Shown piece by piece: positions 33,173-42,358 of a DNA stretch of 64,000 bases. Source of the DNA: Psychrobacillus psychrodurans (GTDB lineage: Bacteria; Bacillota; Bacilli; Bacillales_A; Planococcaceae); the NCBI GenBank assembly GCA_900114885.1, contig FOUN01000007.1, positions 62,001 through 126,000 on the forward strand. Direction: 5' to 3'. The position numbers were made by a program, and so were the translations under genes. The notes beneath the pieces are model-generated. The model worked only from the letters and a program-made list of their open reading frames with translations, made no database searches and was not told the origin of the DNA. Each line of letters begins with the position of its first letter. The first letter of the stretch is position 1.

Positions 33173-34342
33173 TTGAAACATAAAGAGCCTATTTGGACGA
33201 AAGCTTTTCTTAGTTTGTTTACTACAAACTTTTCTATTTTCATTATTTTTTACGGACTCGTATCCGCACTTCCACTTTACGCCACTGATGTACTGTCGCG
33301 TTCAGACGAAGATGCGGGTTTATTAATGACTATCTTTTTAATTTCCGCAATTGTTACACGACCTTTTTCTGGCAAGATCTTAGAACTATTTGGAAAACGA
33401 AAGGTATTATGGCTAACTTTGTTCCTGTATCTAATATGTACAGGGCTTTATTATTTTATTGAACCTTTTGAAGCTTTATTAGTACTTCGGTTTGTACAAG
33501 GTATTTTCTTTAGTATCGCCACTACGGCGAGTGGTTCAATGGCTGCGGATAATATCCCTATTTCTAGACGTGGTGCTGGACTTGGTTATTTTACTATGTC
33601 AACAAATTTAGCGGTTGTTGTCGGTCCGTTAATTGCTTTGACACTCATGCAAAACTTCTCGTATGATGCGATGTTTTTATCCTTAACAGTTTTACTACTA
33701 ATTGGTTCTATTGCTGCATTATTGATACCTGCAGATAACAAGTCCAGAGCTACCGTTCCTAGATCGAAGTTAACGTGGAATGATCTTTTTGAAAAAAAAG
33801 CGTTACCTGTTGCATTAATAGCTAGTTTAGTCGCTTTTTCTTATGCTAGTGTACTTTCATACCTCTCTATTTACTCTCAAGAAAAAGGGGTACTTCACTT
33901 AACAAGTAGCTTTTTCGCTGTCTTTGCAATCATGATGCTAACTACACGACCATTTACAGGTCGTATTTTTGATGAAAAAGGACCTAAATATATTGTTATT
34001 CCCGGTCTTGTCTCTTTCATGATTGGACTTGCTCTACTTGCTTTTATGAACTCGCCATTCCTTTTCTTACTCTCCGGTGCATTTATAGGATTAGGCTATG
34101 GTGCAGTCGTTCCAAGTTTTCAAACACTTGCGATACAGTCTACTAAGACTGAGCGAAGTGGATATGCTACAGCAACATTTTTTACACTATTTGATACCGG
34201 TCTCGCAGTAGGTTCCTACATTCTGGGCCTTGTTGCCACTCAGCTCGGCTATCAGAACTTGTATCTATTCTCTATTATTTTCCTTGTTATAGCACTTGTT
34301 TTATTTATATTACGAGTAAAAAAAGTACAACGTCCTATGTAG
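33173..34342 (+). CDS. MFS efflux transporter
   Basis: The 389-residue protein has 12 predicted membrane helices and begins at a TTG 10 bases after AGGAGG. The motif A-like loop RPFSGKILELFGKRKVL lies between helices 2 and 3, with a mirrored RPFTGRIFDEKGPK in the second half, as in drug/H+ antiporters. The substrate is unknown. Pairing with the MarR gene suggests inducible export. Confidence 0.87.
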   Translation: MKHKEPIWTKAFLSLFTTNFSIFIIFYGLVSALPLYATDVLSRSDEDAGLLMTIFLISAIVTRPFSGKILELFGKRKVLWLTLFLYLICTGLYYFIEPFEALLVLRFVQGIFFSIATTASGSMAADNIPISRRGAGLGYFTMSTNLAVVVGPLIALTLMQNFSYDAMFLSLTVLLLIGSIAALLIPADNKSRATVPRSKLTWNDLFEKKALPVALIASLVAFSYASVLSYLSIYSQEKGVLHLTSSFFAVFAIMMLTTRPFTGRIFDEKGPKYIVIPGLVSFMIGLALLAFMNSPFLFLLSGAFIGLGYGAVVPSFQTLAIQSTKTERSGYATATFFTLFDTGLAVGSYILGLVATQLGYQNLYLFSIIFLVIALVLFILRVKKVQRPM

Positions 34343-34362
34343 TAGAGGCGTTGTACTTTTTT
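34321..34362 (+). terminator. Terminator after the MFS gene
   Basis: A 12-bp stem (34321-34332 with 34349-34360) followed by Ts. The left arm overlaps the last codons of the gene. Confidence 0.8.
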
Positions 34363-34450
34363 GTTGGTAACTTTTTCATCTATTACGTATATATACGCCC
34401 TTTATTTGGTAATACTTGTACCATTATAGTATTTCAAGGAGGACAATTAG

Positions 34451-34987
34451 ATGAGAAAACAATTCGTAATTCCACTACTTTTAGCAGTCACGGCACTAGG
34501 AGGATGTAATTTCCCTTCTGCAGACGCTGACTTAAAAGATGCAGTGCAGGTTTCATTATTAAACACAGAAGGTAAAGAAATAGGAAAAGCAACTTTGTCA
34601 GAGCATTCAAAAGGAGTGCATATACTATTAAAAGCAGAGGGTCTAACTCCTGGAGTTAAAGCGATTCACTTCCATGAAAAAGCAAGCTGTGAGAAACCTA
34701 CTTTTGAATCAGCTGGCTCTCACTTTAATCCAACTGGTAAAGAGCATGGTTTTGAAAACCCAAAAGGCTATCATTTAGGAGATTTACCAAACATTGAGGT
34801 TGGAGAAGATGGTAAAGTAGAATTAGAGACGGTATCGCCAGCGGTAGTGTTGACTGCGGGAAAAAGTAACTCATTATTAGATACAGATGGTAGCGCCATT
34901 ATTATTCATGAAAATGCAGATGACTATAAAACCGACCCTTCTGGCAATTCAGGAGGTAGAATTGTTTGTGGAGAAATTAGCAAGTAG
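34451..34987 (+). CDS. sodC: Cu/Zn superoxide dismutase-like lipoprotein (SodC/YojM)
   Basis: The 178-residue protein has a lipoprotein signal with lipobox ALGGC (Cys19). All expected metal ligands are visible: His73 and His75 (HFH), His91, His99, His108, Asp111 and His153, with the disulfide pair Cys80/Cys173 and active-site Arg170. B. subtilis YojM is known to lack part of the copper site, so this one may be an active dismutase at the cell surface. It is followed 14 bases later by the CAP protein gene. Confidence 0.88.
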   Translation: MRKQFVIPLLLAVTALGGCNFPSADADLKDAVQVSLLNTEGKEIGKATLSEHSKGVHILLKAEGLTPGVKAIHFHEKASCEKPTFESAGSHFNPTGKEHGFENPKGYHLGDLPNIEVGEDGKVELETVSPAVVLTAGKSNSLLDTDGSAIIIHENADDYKTDPSGNSGGRIVCGEISK

Positions 34988-35001
34988 TTTGGAGGTATGA
35001 C

Positions 35002-36084
35002 ATGAGAAAAATTGGCTGGTTACTACTTTTTGTTTTAGCACTTTTCTTTTCTAGACCATTATGGGAAGAGTATACAGTGGAATACGTTGATCTTTCATTT
35101 TTAGAGCCAGTAGATGAATGGATTGATTCACTAGAAGTAGAACAATATTTGAATGAAGCAAAAGCGTACTGGATGCAAATAAAAGATGAACCAGACACCC
35201 ATATTGCGTCAGATCAAGAAACACTACCAGGAACAGGCATTGAGTTAGACCAAATAAAAATGGGCATGAAAAAAAGTGAGATTGAGAAAATTCATGGTAA
35301 TGCTAAACGAGTTAGTCTAAATGAATATAATTTAGTATGGCATACTTACCATGAAAACTACCGGAATTTCATGATGGTTTCCTATGATAGTAACAACAGG
35401 GTAAACGCTATGTTTACCAATCAACCTTCTGAATCTTCCTTTCTAGGTTTACAAATGAATAGTACTAGAGAAGAGGTACTTTCTCGGTTAGAGGAGCCCA
35501 TTAAGAAACTGAAAAAAGGTAATATCATCTATCTCCTACCCGACGCTGGTGAATATGATTTGTTTTTAATCGATAATAACTATGTAACATTTTTCTATGA
35601 TCTTCATGAAAATAATACTATCACTGCAATTCAGGTAGTCGAAAAATCCGTTGAGAAAAACCATGAATCGACTTTTGGAGAGCCATCCGACGAACTGAAA
35701 AAGGGGTTTGAATTTCAACTTTTCGATCTCACAAATGCCGCCCGAGTAGTACATGGTCTTTCCGTCCTCTCCTACGATGAAAGTGTGAGCAACACCGCTC
35801 GAAAGCATAGTGAGGATATGGCCATTCACAACTATTTTAGTCATGAAAACCTAGAGGGGAAATCTCCGTTTAATCGATTGGAAGAAGATGGGTTGAGCTT
35901 TTCCTATGCTGGAGAAAATCTGGCATATGGACAAACCAGTAGTATCTTTGCTCATGAGGGATTGATGAATTCATTAGGGCACCGAAAAAACATTTTAAGT
36001 GTCCATTATGAAAATCTTGGCGTCGGTACGGCTTTTGATGAAAAATCAACTCCTTACTACACAGAAAACTTTTTTACAAATTGA
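35002..36084 (+). CDS. CAP-domain protein with CAP-associated N-terminal domain (YlbC-like)
   Basis: The 360-residue protein has an N-terminal hydrophobic anchor or signal (about 5-18). A CAP-associated domain (about 80-220) carries two related GMKKSEIEKIHG and QMNSTREEVLSRL units. The C-terminal CAP/SCP domain (about 236-358) has HSEDMAIHNYFSHENLEGKSPF and HRKNILSVHYENLGVG. The role is unknown. It is probably secreted or surface-bound and cotranscribed with sodC. Confidence 0.85.
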   Translation: MRKIGWLLLFVLALFFSRPLWEEYTVEYVDLSFLEPVDEWIDSLEVEQYLNEAKAYWMQIKDEPDTHIASDQETLPGTGIELDQIKMGMKKSEIEKIHGNAKRVSLNEYNLVWHTYHENYRNFMMVSYDSNNRVNAMFTNQPSESSFLGLQMNSTREEVLSRLEEPIKKLKKGNIIYLLPDAGEYDLFLIDNNYVTFFYDLHENNTITAIQVVEKSVEKNHESTFGEPSDELKKGFEFQLFDLTNAARVVHGLSVLSYDESVSNTARKHSEDMAIHNYFSHENLEGKSPFNRLEEDGLSFSYAGENLAYGQTSSIFAHEGLMNSLGHRKNILSVHYENLGVGTAFDEKSTPYYTENFFTN

Positions 36085-36085
36085 G

Positions 36086-36135
36086 AGGTTGTCCAAAAGT
36101 CAGTGCTTACTGATTTCTGTGACAACCTTGTTTTT
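36086..36135 (+). terminator. Terminator after the CAP protein gene
   Basis: AGGTTGTC (36086-36093) pairs with GACAACCT (36121-36128), with an inner AGTC/GATT hairpin, followed by TGTTTTT. The convergent alkD gene ends at 36140. Confidence 0.75.
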
Positions 36136-36139
36136 AACT

Positions 36140-36814
36140 TTATTTAAAATGCTTCAATGCTTCCCTCTTACTTAAAGGGGCAAGTGTGTGACTTCCTACG
36201 AATTCTTGTACTACTTTCGGACGTGTTTTGGCGTATTCTCTTAACACCCAACCAATTGACTTTTGAAGAAAGAACTCTTTAGATGCTGCATGCCGTTCAA
36301 TGGTCGCAAATAATAGCTCTTCATTCGTTTTCTCCTTGTATTTTAACTGATGCAGAATAGAAGCTCTATTCGTCCACATATTCGATGATTTTGCCCACTC
36401 CACCATCACATCTTCACCTTGTTCTCTATTAGACATAACAATATCTCCTACTATCTTAGGTGCGATAGAATCCACACTATCCCACCAAGACTTCGTTTCA
36501 ATGAGACTTTGACAGTAGGATAAATTCTTTACAGTCAATTGTTGTTTATATTTTCCTAACAATTCAATTGCTATATAATGATATTCTCTTTCCTCTAACT
36601 GGAACAAAGCCCATACTTCCTTTTCCATATCTTCGAATGTCGGAAGTTCCATTTCTTTAGTCATCGTTTTGAAAATCATTCGTCGCTCTGGTGTTTTAAT
36701 ACCTAAGAACGGAAAATGGCTTTTCATATACTTAATCATCGGAAATGCATTTTCCTCATTACGATGTGGCTCCATATAATCTTTTACTTTCGCTATTGTC
36801 CATTCTTTTTTCAC
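36140..36814 (-). CDS. DNA alkylation repair protein (AlkD-like HEAT-repeat glycosylase)
   Basis: The 224-residue protein has the AlkD pattern: FLGIKTPERRMIFK (about 35-48), YIAIELLGKYKQ, TKSWWDSVDSIAPKIVG (about 107-123) and QKSIGWVLREYAKTRP near 185-200. These enzymes excise 3-methyl and 7-methyl purines. The start overlaps the stop of the nitroreductase gene by 4 bases (ATGA). Confidence 0.92.
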   Translation of the reverse strand: MKKEWTIAKVKDYMEPHRNEENAFPMIKYMKSHFPFLGIKTPERRMIFKTMTKEMELPTFEDMEKEVWALFQLEEREYHYIAIELLGKYKQQLTVKNLSYCQSLIETKSWWDSVDSIAPKIVGDIVMSNREQGEDVMVEWAKSSNMWTNRASILHQLKYKEKTNEELLFATIERHAASKEFFLQKSIGWVLREYAKTRPKVVQEFVGSHTLAPLSKREALKHFK

Positions 36815-37542
36815 TTGAGATGAAATCCTTTACTTGCTAAAAAGTCAGCCATATGTGGTCTTCTAGGCTTCTCCAGAAAATCAGCCATTGACTTAGTCCA
36901 ATTTGCTGTTTTTTGATTGGAACCACGGCTTGTATAATATGCTTCCATTGTTTGATCGTACTCTGGTAATAGTACTTCATATTTGGCACTATTATAGCTA
37001 TTCTCATGCAATATTGCCTCCAATGGAAGGCGAGGTTTCACTTCGTTTTGCTCATCTGGAATACCAAGAGTAATAGCAAATAGAGGAAATACCCCTGTTG
37101 GCAAATCAAACAAATGACTAATTGCGGTTGGTTCGTTACGTACCCCACCTATATAACAAATACCAAATCCTTTGGCTTCGGCTGCAATGACTAAATTTTG
37201 TGCAAAAAGAGCTACATCAACTGCTCCTACTAACACATTTTCAGTTGTATCTATATCAATATCTGTTTGTTGTAATTTACCCGCCACTTGCAAACGATGA
37301 AAATCAGCACATAATAATAATGCCGCTCCAGCAGTTTCAAACTGCTTAGGGTTTTTAGACAATCTACCAAGCTCTTCCTTTTTTTGTTTATCATTTACCC
37401 ATATAACACTATATGCTTGGACAAAATGAGAACTAGCAGCATGTTGCGCCGTCTCCACAAGCTCAGAAACTTCCTCTTTAGTTAACATGTAATTTTTATA
37501 TTTTCTGACTGACGAATGCTTTCTTAATAACTCTTGAACCAA
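36811..37542 (-). CDS. NADPH-dependent flavin oxidoreductase (NfsA/NfrA-like nitroreductase)
   Basis: The 243-residue FMN enzyme of the nitroreductase superfamily opens with HSSVRKYKNYMLTKEEVSELVETAQHAASSHFVQAYSV (FMN-binding Arg and Ser region) and has GFGICYIGGVRNEP (about 136-149) near the flavin phosphate site. It begins with TTG behind GAGGG. Members reduce flavins, nitroaromatics or quinones. It is coupled to alkD by overlapping codons, which suggests a joint role in chemical damage. Confidence 0.88.
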   Translation of the reverse strand: MVQELLRKHSSVRKYKNYMLTKEEVSELVETAQHAASSHFVQAYSVIWVNDKQKKEELGRLSKNPKQFETAGAALLLCADFHRLQVAGKLQQTDIDIDTTENVLVGAVDVALFAQNLVIAAEAKGFGICYIGGVRNEPTAISHLFDLPTGVFPLFAITLGIPDEQNEVKPRLPLEAILHENSYNSAKYEVLLPEYDQTMEAYYTSRGSNQKTANWTKSMADFLEKPRRPHMADFLASKGFHLK

Positions 37543-37655
37543 GGTTAGAACCCTCTTTCATCGTAAGATTACATATAGTATAACCGATACTTTCATCTGG
37601 ACGAAATGAAAAGCGAAGTATAGAGCCATTAGCCCTTTACTTCGCTTCATTAATA

Positions 37656-38012
37656 TTATTCTTGTAATTGTTTGTTCTCTTCTGATGTAAATGCTCGGGA
37701 TCTCGTTAAAAATCGTTTGCCTTCCACACCTTCTAAAGAAAACATTCCTCCCCGACCATCCACTACATCTATAATCAGCTGTGTATGCTTCCAATAATCA
37801 AACTGGCTTTTGTGCATATAAAATGGAACATCACCTATTTTACCAAGAAGTACATCTTGGTCTCCAACGATTAAATCACCATCCGTATAACACATAGGAG
37901 AAGAACCATCGCAGCACCCTCCTGATTGATGAAACATAAGAGGTCCGTGCTTACCTTTTAATAGTTCAATGAGTTCTAGTGCAGCGTCTGTAGCAATTAC
38001 ACGTTCAACCAT
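37656..38012 (-). CDS. DUF779 protein paired with aldehyde dehydrogenase
   Basis: The 118-residue protein has the DUF779 signature FHQSGGCCDGSSPMC near residues 27-41, a cluster of three cysteines, and the ending GKRFLTRSRAFT. The gene sits 57 bases after the aldehyde dehydrogenase gene, an association that is widespread in bacteria. Its function is unknown; a metal or redox role fits the Cys cluster. Confidence 0.85.
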   Translation of the reverse strand: MVERVIATDAALELIELLKGKHGPLMFHQSGGCCDGSSPMCYTDGDLIVGDQDVLLGKIGDVPFYMHKSQFDYWKHTQLIIDVVDGRGGMFSLEGVEGKRFLTRSRAFTSEENKQLQE

Positions 38013-38069
38013 CTACACTCTTCCTTTCTTTTTTCCGCATTATCGGAGGCAGATGAAAGGTTTACTTTA

Positions 38070-39590
38070 TCAAAAGAATCCTTGCTTATTTTCACTATAG
38101 CTTACAAGAAGGTTTTTCGTTTGTTGGTAGTGGTTAAGCATCATCAGATGGTTTTCACGACCAATACCAGACATCTTGTATCCACCAAATGCAGCATGTG
38201 CTGGATACTGATGATAACAGTTTGTCCATACACGACCAGCTTGAATTTTACGTCCGAATTGATAAGCGGTGTTCATATTACGCGTCCAAATACCGGACCC
38301 TAAACCATATAGTGTATCATTAGCAATTTCTAATGCTTCTTCTTTTGTTTTAAACGTTGTTACTGAAACGACTGGTCCAAAAATTTCTTCTTGGAATATA
38401 CGCATTTTGTTATTTCCTTTGAAGACAGTTGGTTTAATATAGTAACCTTCTGCCAATACTCCGTCTAATTTGTTTTGCTCTCCGCCGATTAAACACTCTG
38501 CTCCTTCTTGCTTTCCAATATCTAAGTATGAAAGGATTTTTTCCATTTGTTCATTGGAGGCTTGGGCACCCATCATAACAGTTGAATCCAATGGATTCCC
38601 TATTTTAATAGCTTCTACACGCGCAATTACTCGTTCAATGAATTTATCATAGATAGATTCTTGAATCAGAACACGTGACGGACAGGTACATACTTCCCCT
38701 TGGTTCAATGCGAACATAACGAATCCTTCAACAGCTTTATCTAAAAATGCATCATCTTCATCCATAATGTCTTCGAAGAAAATATTTGGTGATTTTCCTC
38801 CAAGCTCTAATGTCACCGGTATTAAGTTTTGAGAAGCATATTGCATGATTAAACGACCAGTTGTTGTTTCACCAGTAAATGCAATTTTACTAATACGCGG
38901 ACTAGATGCTAAGGGTTTCCCTGCCTCTAAACCGAAACCATTTACAATATTCACAACTCCAGGAGGCAAAAGATCTCCAATTAGCTCCATTAGTACTAAA
39001 ATAGACGCCGGTGTTTGCTCTGCCGGCTTCAAGACCACGCAATTACCTGCTGCAAGTGCTGGTGCCAGCTTCCAAACAGCCATTAGAATCGGGAAATTCC
39101 AAGGTATGATTTGTCCTACTACCCCTAGTGGTTCATGGAAATGATACGCTACTGTATCGTTATCAATTTGACTTAAGCCGCCTTCTTGTGCACGAATGGC
39201 ACCTGCAAAATAACGAAAATGATCAATAGCGAGCGGAATATCGGCATTTAAAGTTTCTCTAACTGCTTTTCCGTTATCCCACGTTTCAGCTACTGCTAGT
39301 AATTCTAAGTTTTCTTCTATTCTATTTGCAATTTTATTTAATATATTTGCTCTTTCAGCAACTGAAGTGGAACCCCACGCATCTTTTGCTACATGAGCTG
39401 CATCTAAAGCATGCTCAATATCTTCTGAAGTGGAACGAGCAACATGTGTAAATACTTTACCTGTAACTGGGGTAACATTTTCAAAGTATTGTCCTTTTAC
39501 CGGGGGTGTCCACTCGCCATTAATATAGTTTTCATACTTGTCCTTAAATGAAACCTTCGAGCCTTCTGTATTCGGAAATGCATAAACCAT
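38070..39590 (-). CDS. NAD-dependent aldehyde dehydrogenase (acetaldehyde-type)
   Basis: The 506-residue ALDH has the cofactor-site motif [21 protein letters not shown], active-site glutamate in LELGGKSPN (about 271) and catalytic Cys in [11 protein letters not shown] (about 306). The N-terminal sequence and length match the ExaC/AcoD acetaldehyde dehydrogenases that pair with DUF779. A cre-like site lies upstream at 39654-39667, suggesting carbon catabolite control. Confidence 0.92.
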   Translation of the reverse strand: MVYAFPNTEGSKVSFKDKYENYINGEWTPPVKGQYFENVTPVTGKVFTHVARSTSEDIEHALDAAHVAKDAWGSTSVAERANILNKIANRIEENLELLAVAETWDNGKAVRETLNADIPLAIDHFRYFAGAIRAQEGGLSQIDNDTVAYHFHEPLGVVGQIIPWNFPILMAVWKLAPALAAGNCVVLKPAEQTPASILVLMELIGDLLPPGVVNIVNGFGLEAGKPLASSPRISKIAFTGETTTGRLIMQYASQNLIPVTLELGGKSPNIFFEDIMDEDDAFLDKAVEGFVMFALNQGEVCTCPSRVLIQESIYDKFIERVIARVEAIKIGNPLDSTVMMGAQASNEQMEKILSYLDIGKQEGAECLIGGEQNKLDGVLAEGYYIKPTVFKGNNKMRIFQEEIFGPVVSVTTFKTKEEALEIANDTLYGLGSGIWTRNMNTAYQFGRKIQAGRVWTNCYHQYPAHAAFGGYKMSGIGRENHLMMLNHYQQTKNLLVSYSENKQGFF

Positions 39591-39653
39591 TTTCTATTTC
39601 CTCCCCTTCATATCTATTTAGCACATTCCATATCGTATGCTAGATTCGTTTTA

Positions 39654-39667
39654 TGTATGCGCTTTCA
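39654..39667 (-). promoter_or_regulatory. cre-like site (CcpA operator) upstream of aldehyde dehydrogenase
   Basis: The minus strand reads TGAAAGCGCATACA, one mismatch from the cre consensus TGWNANCGNTNWCA. It is 64 bases before the start codon. Catabolite repression of the operon is inferred. Confidence 0.5.
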
Positions 39668-39940
39668 AAACTATTAAAATAAAAAATAGTCTTCGTTTCA
39701 TTTTGACAGACTATACAAAATATTTCAACAATAATAATTTACTGAGAAAATTTATTTTATACTGTTGTTACTGGACAATTTGCAACTTTTTCATAGCCTG
39801 CTACTTGTGTTCATAATGATTTATTTGCGGAATAGGAACTTTACTATTCTCTCTTTCTTACAAAGCTTTCCTACTTTCTATATACAGAATTTTTCTATAA
39901 ACTAAGTATAGGATTACTTTTAGAAAAGAGGAGATTAACA
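39668..39940. other. Divergent upstream region of aldehyde dehydrogenase and yitT
   Basis: This AT-rich non-coding stretch lies between divergent genes. I see several A/T runs but no hairpin with a T run and no convincing -24/-12 (sigma-54) pair. Promoters for both genes must lie here, but I cannot assign them with confidence. Confidence 0.4.
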
Positions 39941-40837
39941 TTGAGTGATTTAGCGAGTGAATTGAAACCTGTCAAAAACCCTCACCGTAGCACCCCAAAG
40001 AAAGTCGTATTCGTACGTTTACTCATGATTGCCATAGGAGCTATATTAATGGCTATTGGATTAGAATTATTTCTAGTTCCTAATCAGATATTGGACGGTG
40101 GCGTTGTAGGCGTATCCATCATCCTGTACCACTTAACTGGAGTCCGTTTAGGGATCTTTATATTTGTCCTGAACATTCCATTCTTTTTCCTCGGATATAA
40201 ACAAATAGGAAAAACCTTTGCATTATCTACACTATTCGGTATTACCATACTATCGATATGCACTTCTTTCTTACATAATATTGATGCTATTACTCCTGAT
40301 TTATTACTTGCCACTGTTTTTGGTGGTATTGTTTTAGGCACGGGCGTTGGGCTAGTTATTCGTTATGGAGGCTCTTTAGACGGTTCCGAAATTCTTGCAA
40401 TTTTATTTAATAAGGCTACCCCTTTTTCAGTTGGGGAGATCATCATGATTATAAATCTGGTCATCTTTACAATTGCTGGGTTTGTCTTTACGTGGGAACA
40501 AGCAATGTATTCGTTTTTAGCTTATTTTATAGCCTTTAAAACAATAGATATTGTCATTCAAGGGTTAGATGAGTCAAAATCAGTCTATATCATTAGTGAA
40601 AAGATAGAAGATATCGGTGATGCTATTATGGATCGTTTAGGGCGTGGTGTAACCTATTTACATGGTGAAGGTGCTTTTACTGGAGAAAACAAAAAAGTTA
40701 TCTTTACAGTCATTACACGATTAGAAGAAGCAAAATTAAAGTCTATCGTAGAAGAAATAGATGACCATGCATTTTTAGCAGTCGGCAATATCGCCGAGGT
40801 GCGTGGTGGTCGCTTTAAAAAGAAGGATATACATTAA
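39941..40837 (+). CDS. YitT-family membrane protein (DUF161 + DUF2179)
   Basis: The 298-residue protein begins with TTG after GAGGAG. About five to six membrane helices (residues 25-200) include the repeated LFLVPNQILDGGVVGVSIILY and GTGVGLVIRYGGSLDGSEILA motifs of the YitT family. A cytoplasmic DUF2179 domain follows (about 215-295, DRLGRGVTYLHGEGAFTG). Transport substrate unknown. A palindromic repeat follows the stop codon. Confidence 0.87.
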   Translation: MSDLASELKPVKNPHRSTPKKVVFVRLLMIAIGAILMAIGLELFLVPNQILDGGVVGVSIILYHLTGVRLGIFIFVLNIPFFFLGYKQIGKTFALSTLFGITILSICTSFLHNIDAITPDLLLATVFGGIVLGTGVGLVIRYGGSLDGSEILAILFNKATPFSVGEIIMIINLVIFTIAGFVFTWEQAMYSFLAYFIAFKTIDIVIQGLDESKSVYIISEKIEDIGDAIMDRLGRGVTYLHGEGAFTGENKKVIFTVITRLEEAKLKSIVEEIDDHAFLAVGNIAEVRGGRFKKKDIH

Positions 40838-40846
40838 GAAAAACTG

Positions 40847-40925
40847 AGCTAAACGACATGCCTGTCCCTTTAAGGGCAAAATCTGTTTCTATCGTTTTCA
40901 AAGGGCCTTGGACAGACGTTTTGCT
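40847..40925. repeat. Palindromic MITE-like repeat, copy 2
   Basis: This shares the segment ending GGACAGACGTTTTGCTATAT and most of the preceding 70 bases with 20391-20475. Its termini AGCTAAAC and GTTTTGCT are imperfect inverted repeats, and CTGTCCC pairs with GGACAG inside. It has the same strand and position relative to the preceding gene as copy 1. Confidence 0.7.
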
Positions 40926-40930
40926 ATATT

Positions 40931-40999
40931 ATTACCGAGTGAATTTTAGTGGTATTGGTTGTGACGGACATCACAACCAATACCACTTTTTTCGGTAAT
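40931..40999 (+). terminator. Long perfect-stem terminator after yitT
   Basis: A perfect 17-bp stem (40948-40964 with 40971-40987, 6-base loop) is followed by six Ts. An outer ATTACCGA/TCGGTAAT pair (40931-40938, 40992-40999) encloses it. Confidence 0.85.
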
Positions 41000-41105
41000 C
41001 TTATCTTATGGCGTTTTTCTGTCCGTCACCCTTCTATAACTCTTAAAAAGAGGTTATTAAGTTTTTGGATAACTAGAGAAAGGATACTTTCCAATTGATA
41101 GAGCA

Positions 41106-41133
41106 AGCTCACGAAGATGCAATTTCGTGAGCT
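41106..41133. other. Isolated hairpin in the yitT-methyltransferase gap
   Basis: AGCTCACGAA (41106-41115) and TTCGTGAGCT (41124-41133) form a perfect 10-bp stem with an 8-base loop but only a weak T run. It may be a weak terminator for either convergent transcript. The rest of 41000-41265 shows nothing recognisable. Confidence 0.45.
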
Positions 41134-41265
41134 ATTTCACTTCTATATAGTAAACACTTATTATTTCTCTTTATTTCCACTAGTATAAAAGAAAATCTAC
41201 TTTCTCCATAGCCTTACAGAACAGTGTCCCTAGAGATGGTGAATCGGAATCCCCTTCCTATTAGC

Positions 41266-42219
41266 TTATTCACAAACAACTATTTCGCGTATAAACTGTT
41301 GTTTTTTCGTAATACAGCGGTCTTTTATGTGTAAACCTACTGTTTCCAATCGATCATCCATCGATTCTATCGTTACAATTACTACTTTTTGGGCAATTCT
41401 ACGGGCATGCTTTAAAATGGTAAATTGTTCTTCCCAAGATGCATTAGTATACAAATTATAAGGCAAATCTATAATCGCTACGTCATACATCTCTCCAATG
41501 TCTTGAATGGCACTCTTTCGAACATCTCCATTCAAACCAAAATAAGCAATATTTTCTCGAGATCCTTCACATACAAGTGGGTTAATATCTCTTCCCACAA
41601 TATCTATACCCATCGATAATGCTTCAACCAGTACTGTACCAATTCCACAGCAAGGATCAATAGCCCTCACACCTTTCGGATGTGGAACTGCGATATTAGC
41701 TACCGCTCTGGCTACTCTTGTACTAAGGGCAGTAGAATACTCACGCGGTTTCTTTATATGATTAAACCAAATAGGCTCACTTTTCGTGTATAACCCGAAA
41801 TACCAACGATCACCAAATGGAACTATTGCAAACAACTGATCCGGATGATGTAAATCGAAATCACCTTGCATTTCACTTCCAATAGTCCTTTCTATATGAA
41901 GTCGTTCCGCATTCTCAATCTTATCAATGCCTTGTCGATCATTTATTTTTAAGAAAATAACTTTATTCGTTTCACCCTCTGAACCGAAATTCGGGGCTTG
42001 AGCGATAATTTCCTTTACTGTGTCCCCTTCTGCTAAAACTTCTAATCTTCCTTTCATAAAAGGGCTTCTACTAGGATCTATTTTTACAGGACTCTTTAAA
42101 ATTTTCATTTCTGTGTCTATATCAAAAAAAGAGCGCATCTCTAGATGACATAGAGAACGCTCGGCCTCATTATATGCGTATGTATATATAAATGCCGATT
42201 GTCGGCTGTTGTTTATCAA
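41266..42219 (-). CDS. TRM11-like SAM-dependent RNA methyltransferase
   Basis: From the TTG at 42219, 7 bases after GGAGGG, the protein has 317 residues. A divergent N-terminal domain is followed by a Rossmann methyltransferase with the SAM motif DPCCGIGTVLVEAL (about 188-201), the acidic end of strand 2 in DIVGRDINPLV, and the catalytic DLPYNLY (N/D-PPY-type motif, about 252-258). This pattern belongs to the TRM11/THUMP-methyltransferase group that makes m2G-type tRNA changes, though no full THUMP domain is evident. Target unknown. Confidence 0.8.
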   Translation of the reverse strand: MINNSRQSAFIYTYAYNEAERSLCHLEMRSFFDIDTEMKILKSPVKIDPSRSPFMKGRLEVLAEGDTVKEIIAQAPNFGSEGETNKVIFLKINDRQGIDKIENAERLHIERTIGSEMQGDFDLHHPDQLFAIVPFGDRWYFGLYTKSEPIWFNHIKKPREYSTALSTRVARAVANIAVPHPKGVRAIDPCCGIGTVLVEALSMGIDIVGRDINPLVCEGSRENIAYFGLNGDVRKSAIQDIGEMYDVAIIDLPYNLYTNASWEEQFTILKHARRIAQKVVIVTIESMDDRLETVGLHIKDRCITKKQQFIREIVVCE

Positions 42220-42358
42220 TGTTATTCCCTCCAATAGTACTTCTATTATACCACGGGTAGCTGTTCAAAATCATTTTGGTGTAGTGAATAGTAATTCATA
42301 ATTCAATGGAATATAATACAATTAAGTTTCAGAATTTTTGGTTAAATGAGGGATGTAG

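Noticed and set aside
39591-39940. Sigma-54 promoter upstream of the aldehyde dehydrogenase
   Set aside because: Such genes are sometimes AcoR-controlled, but no GG-N10-GC pair of adequate quality is visible.
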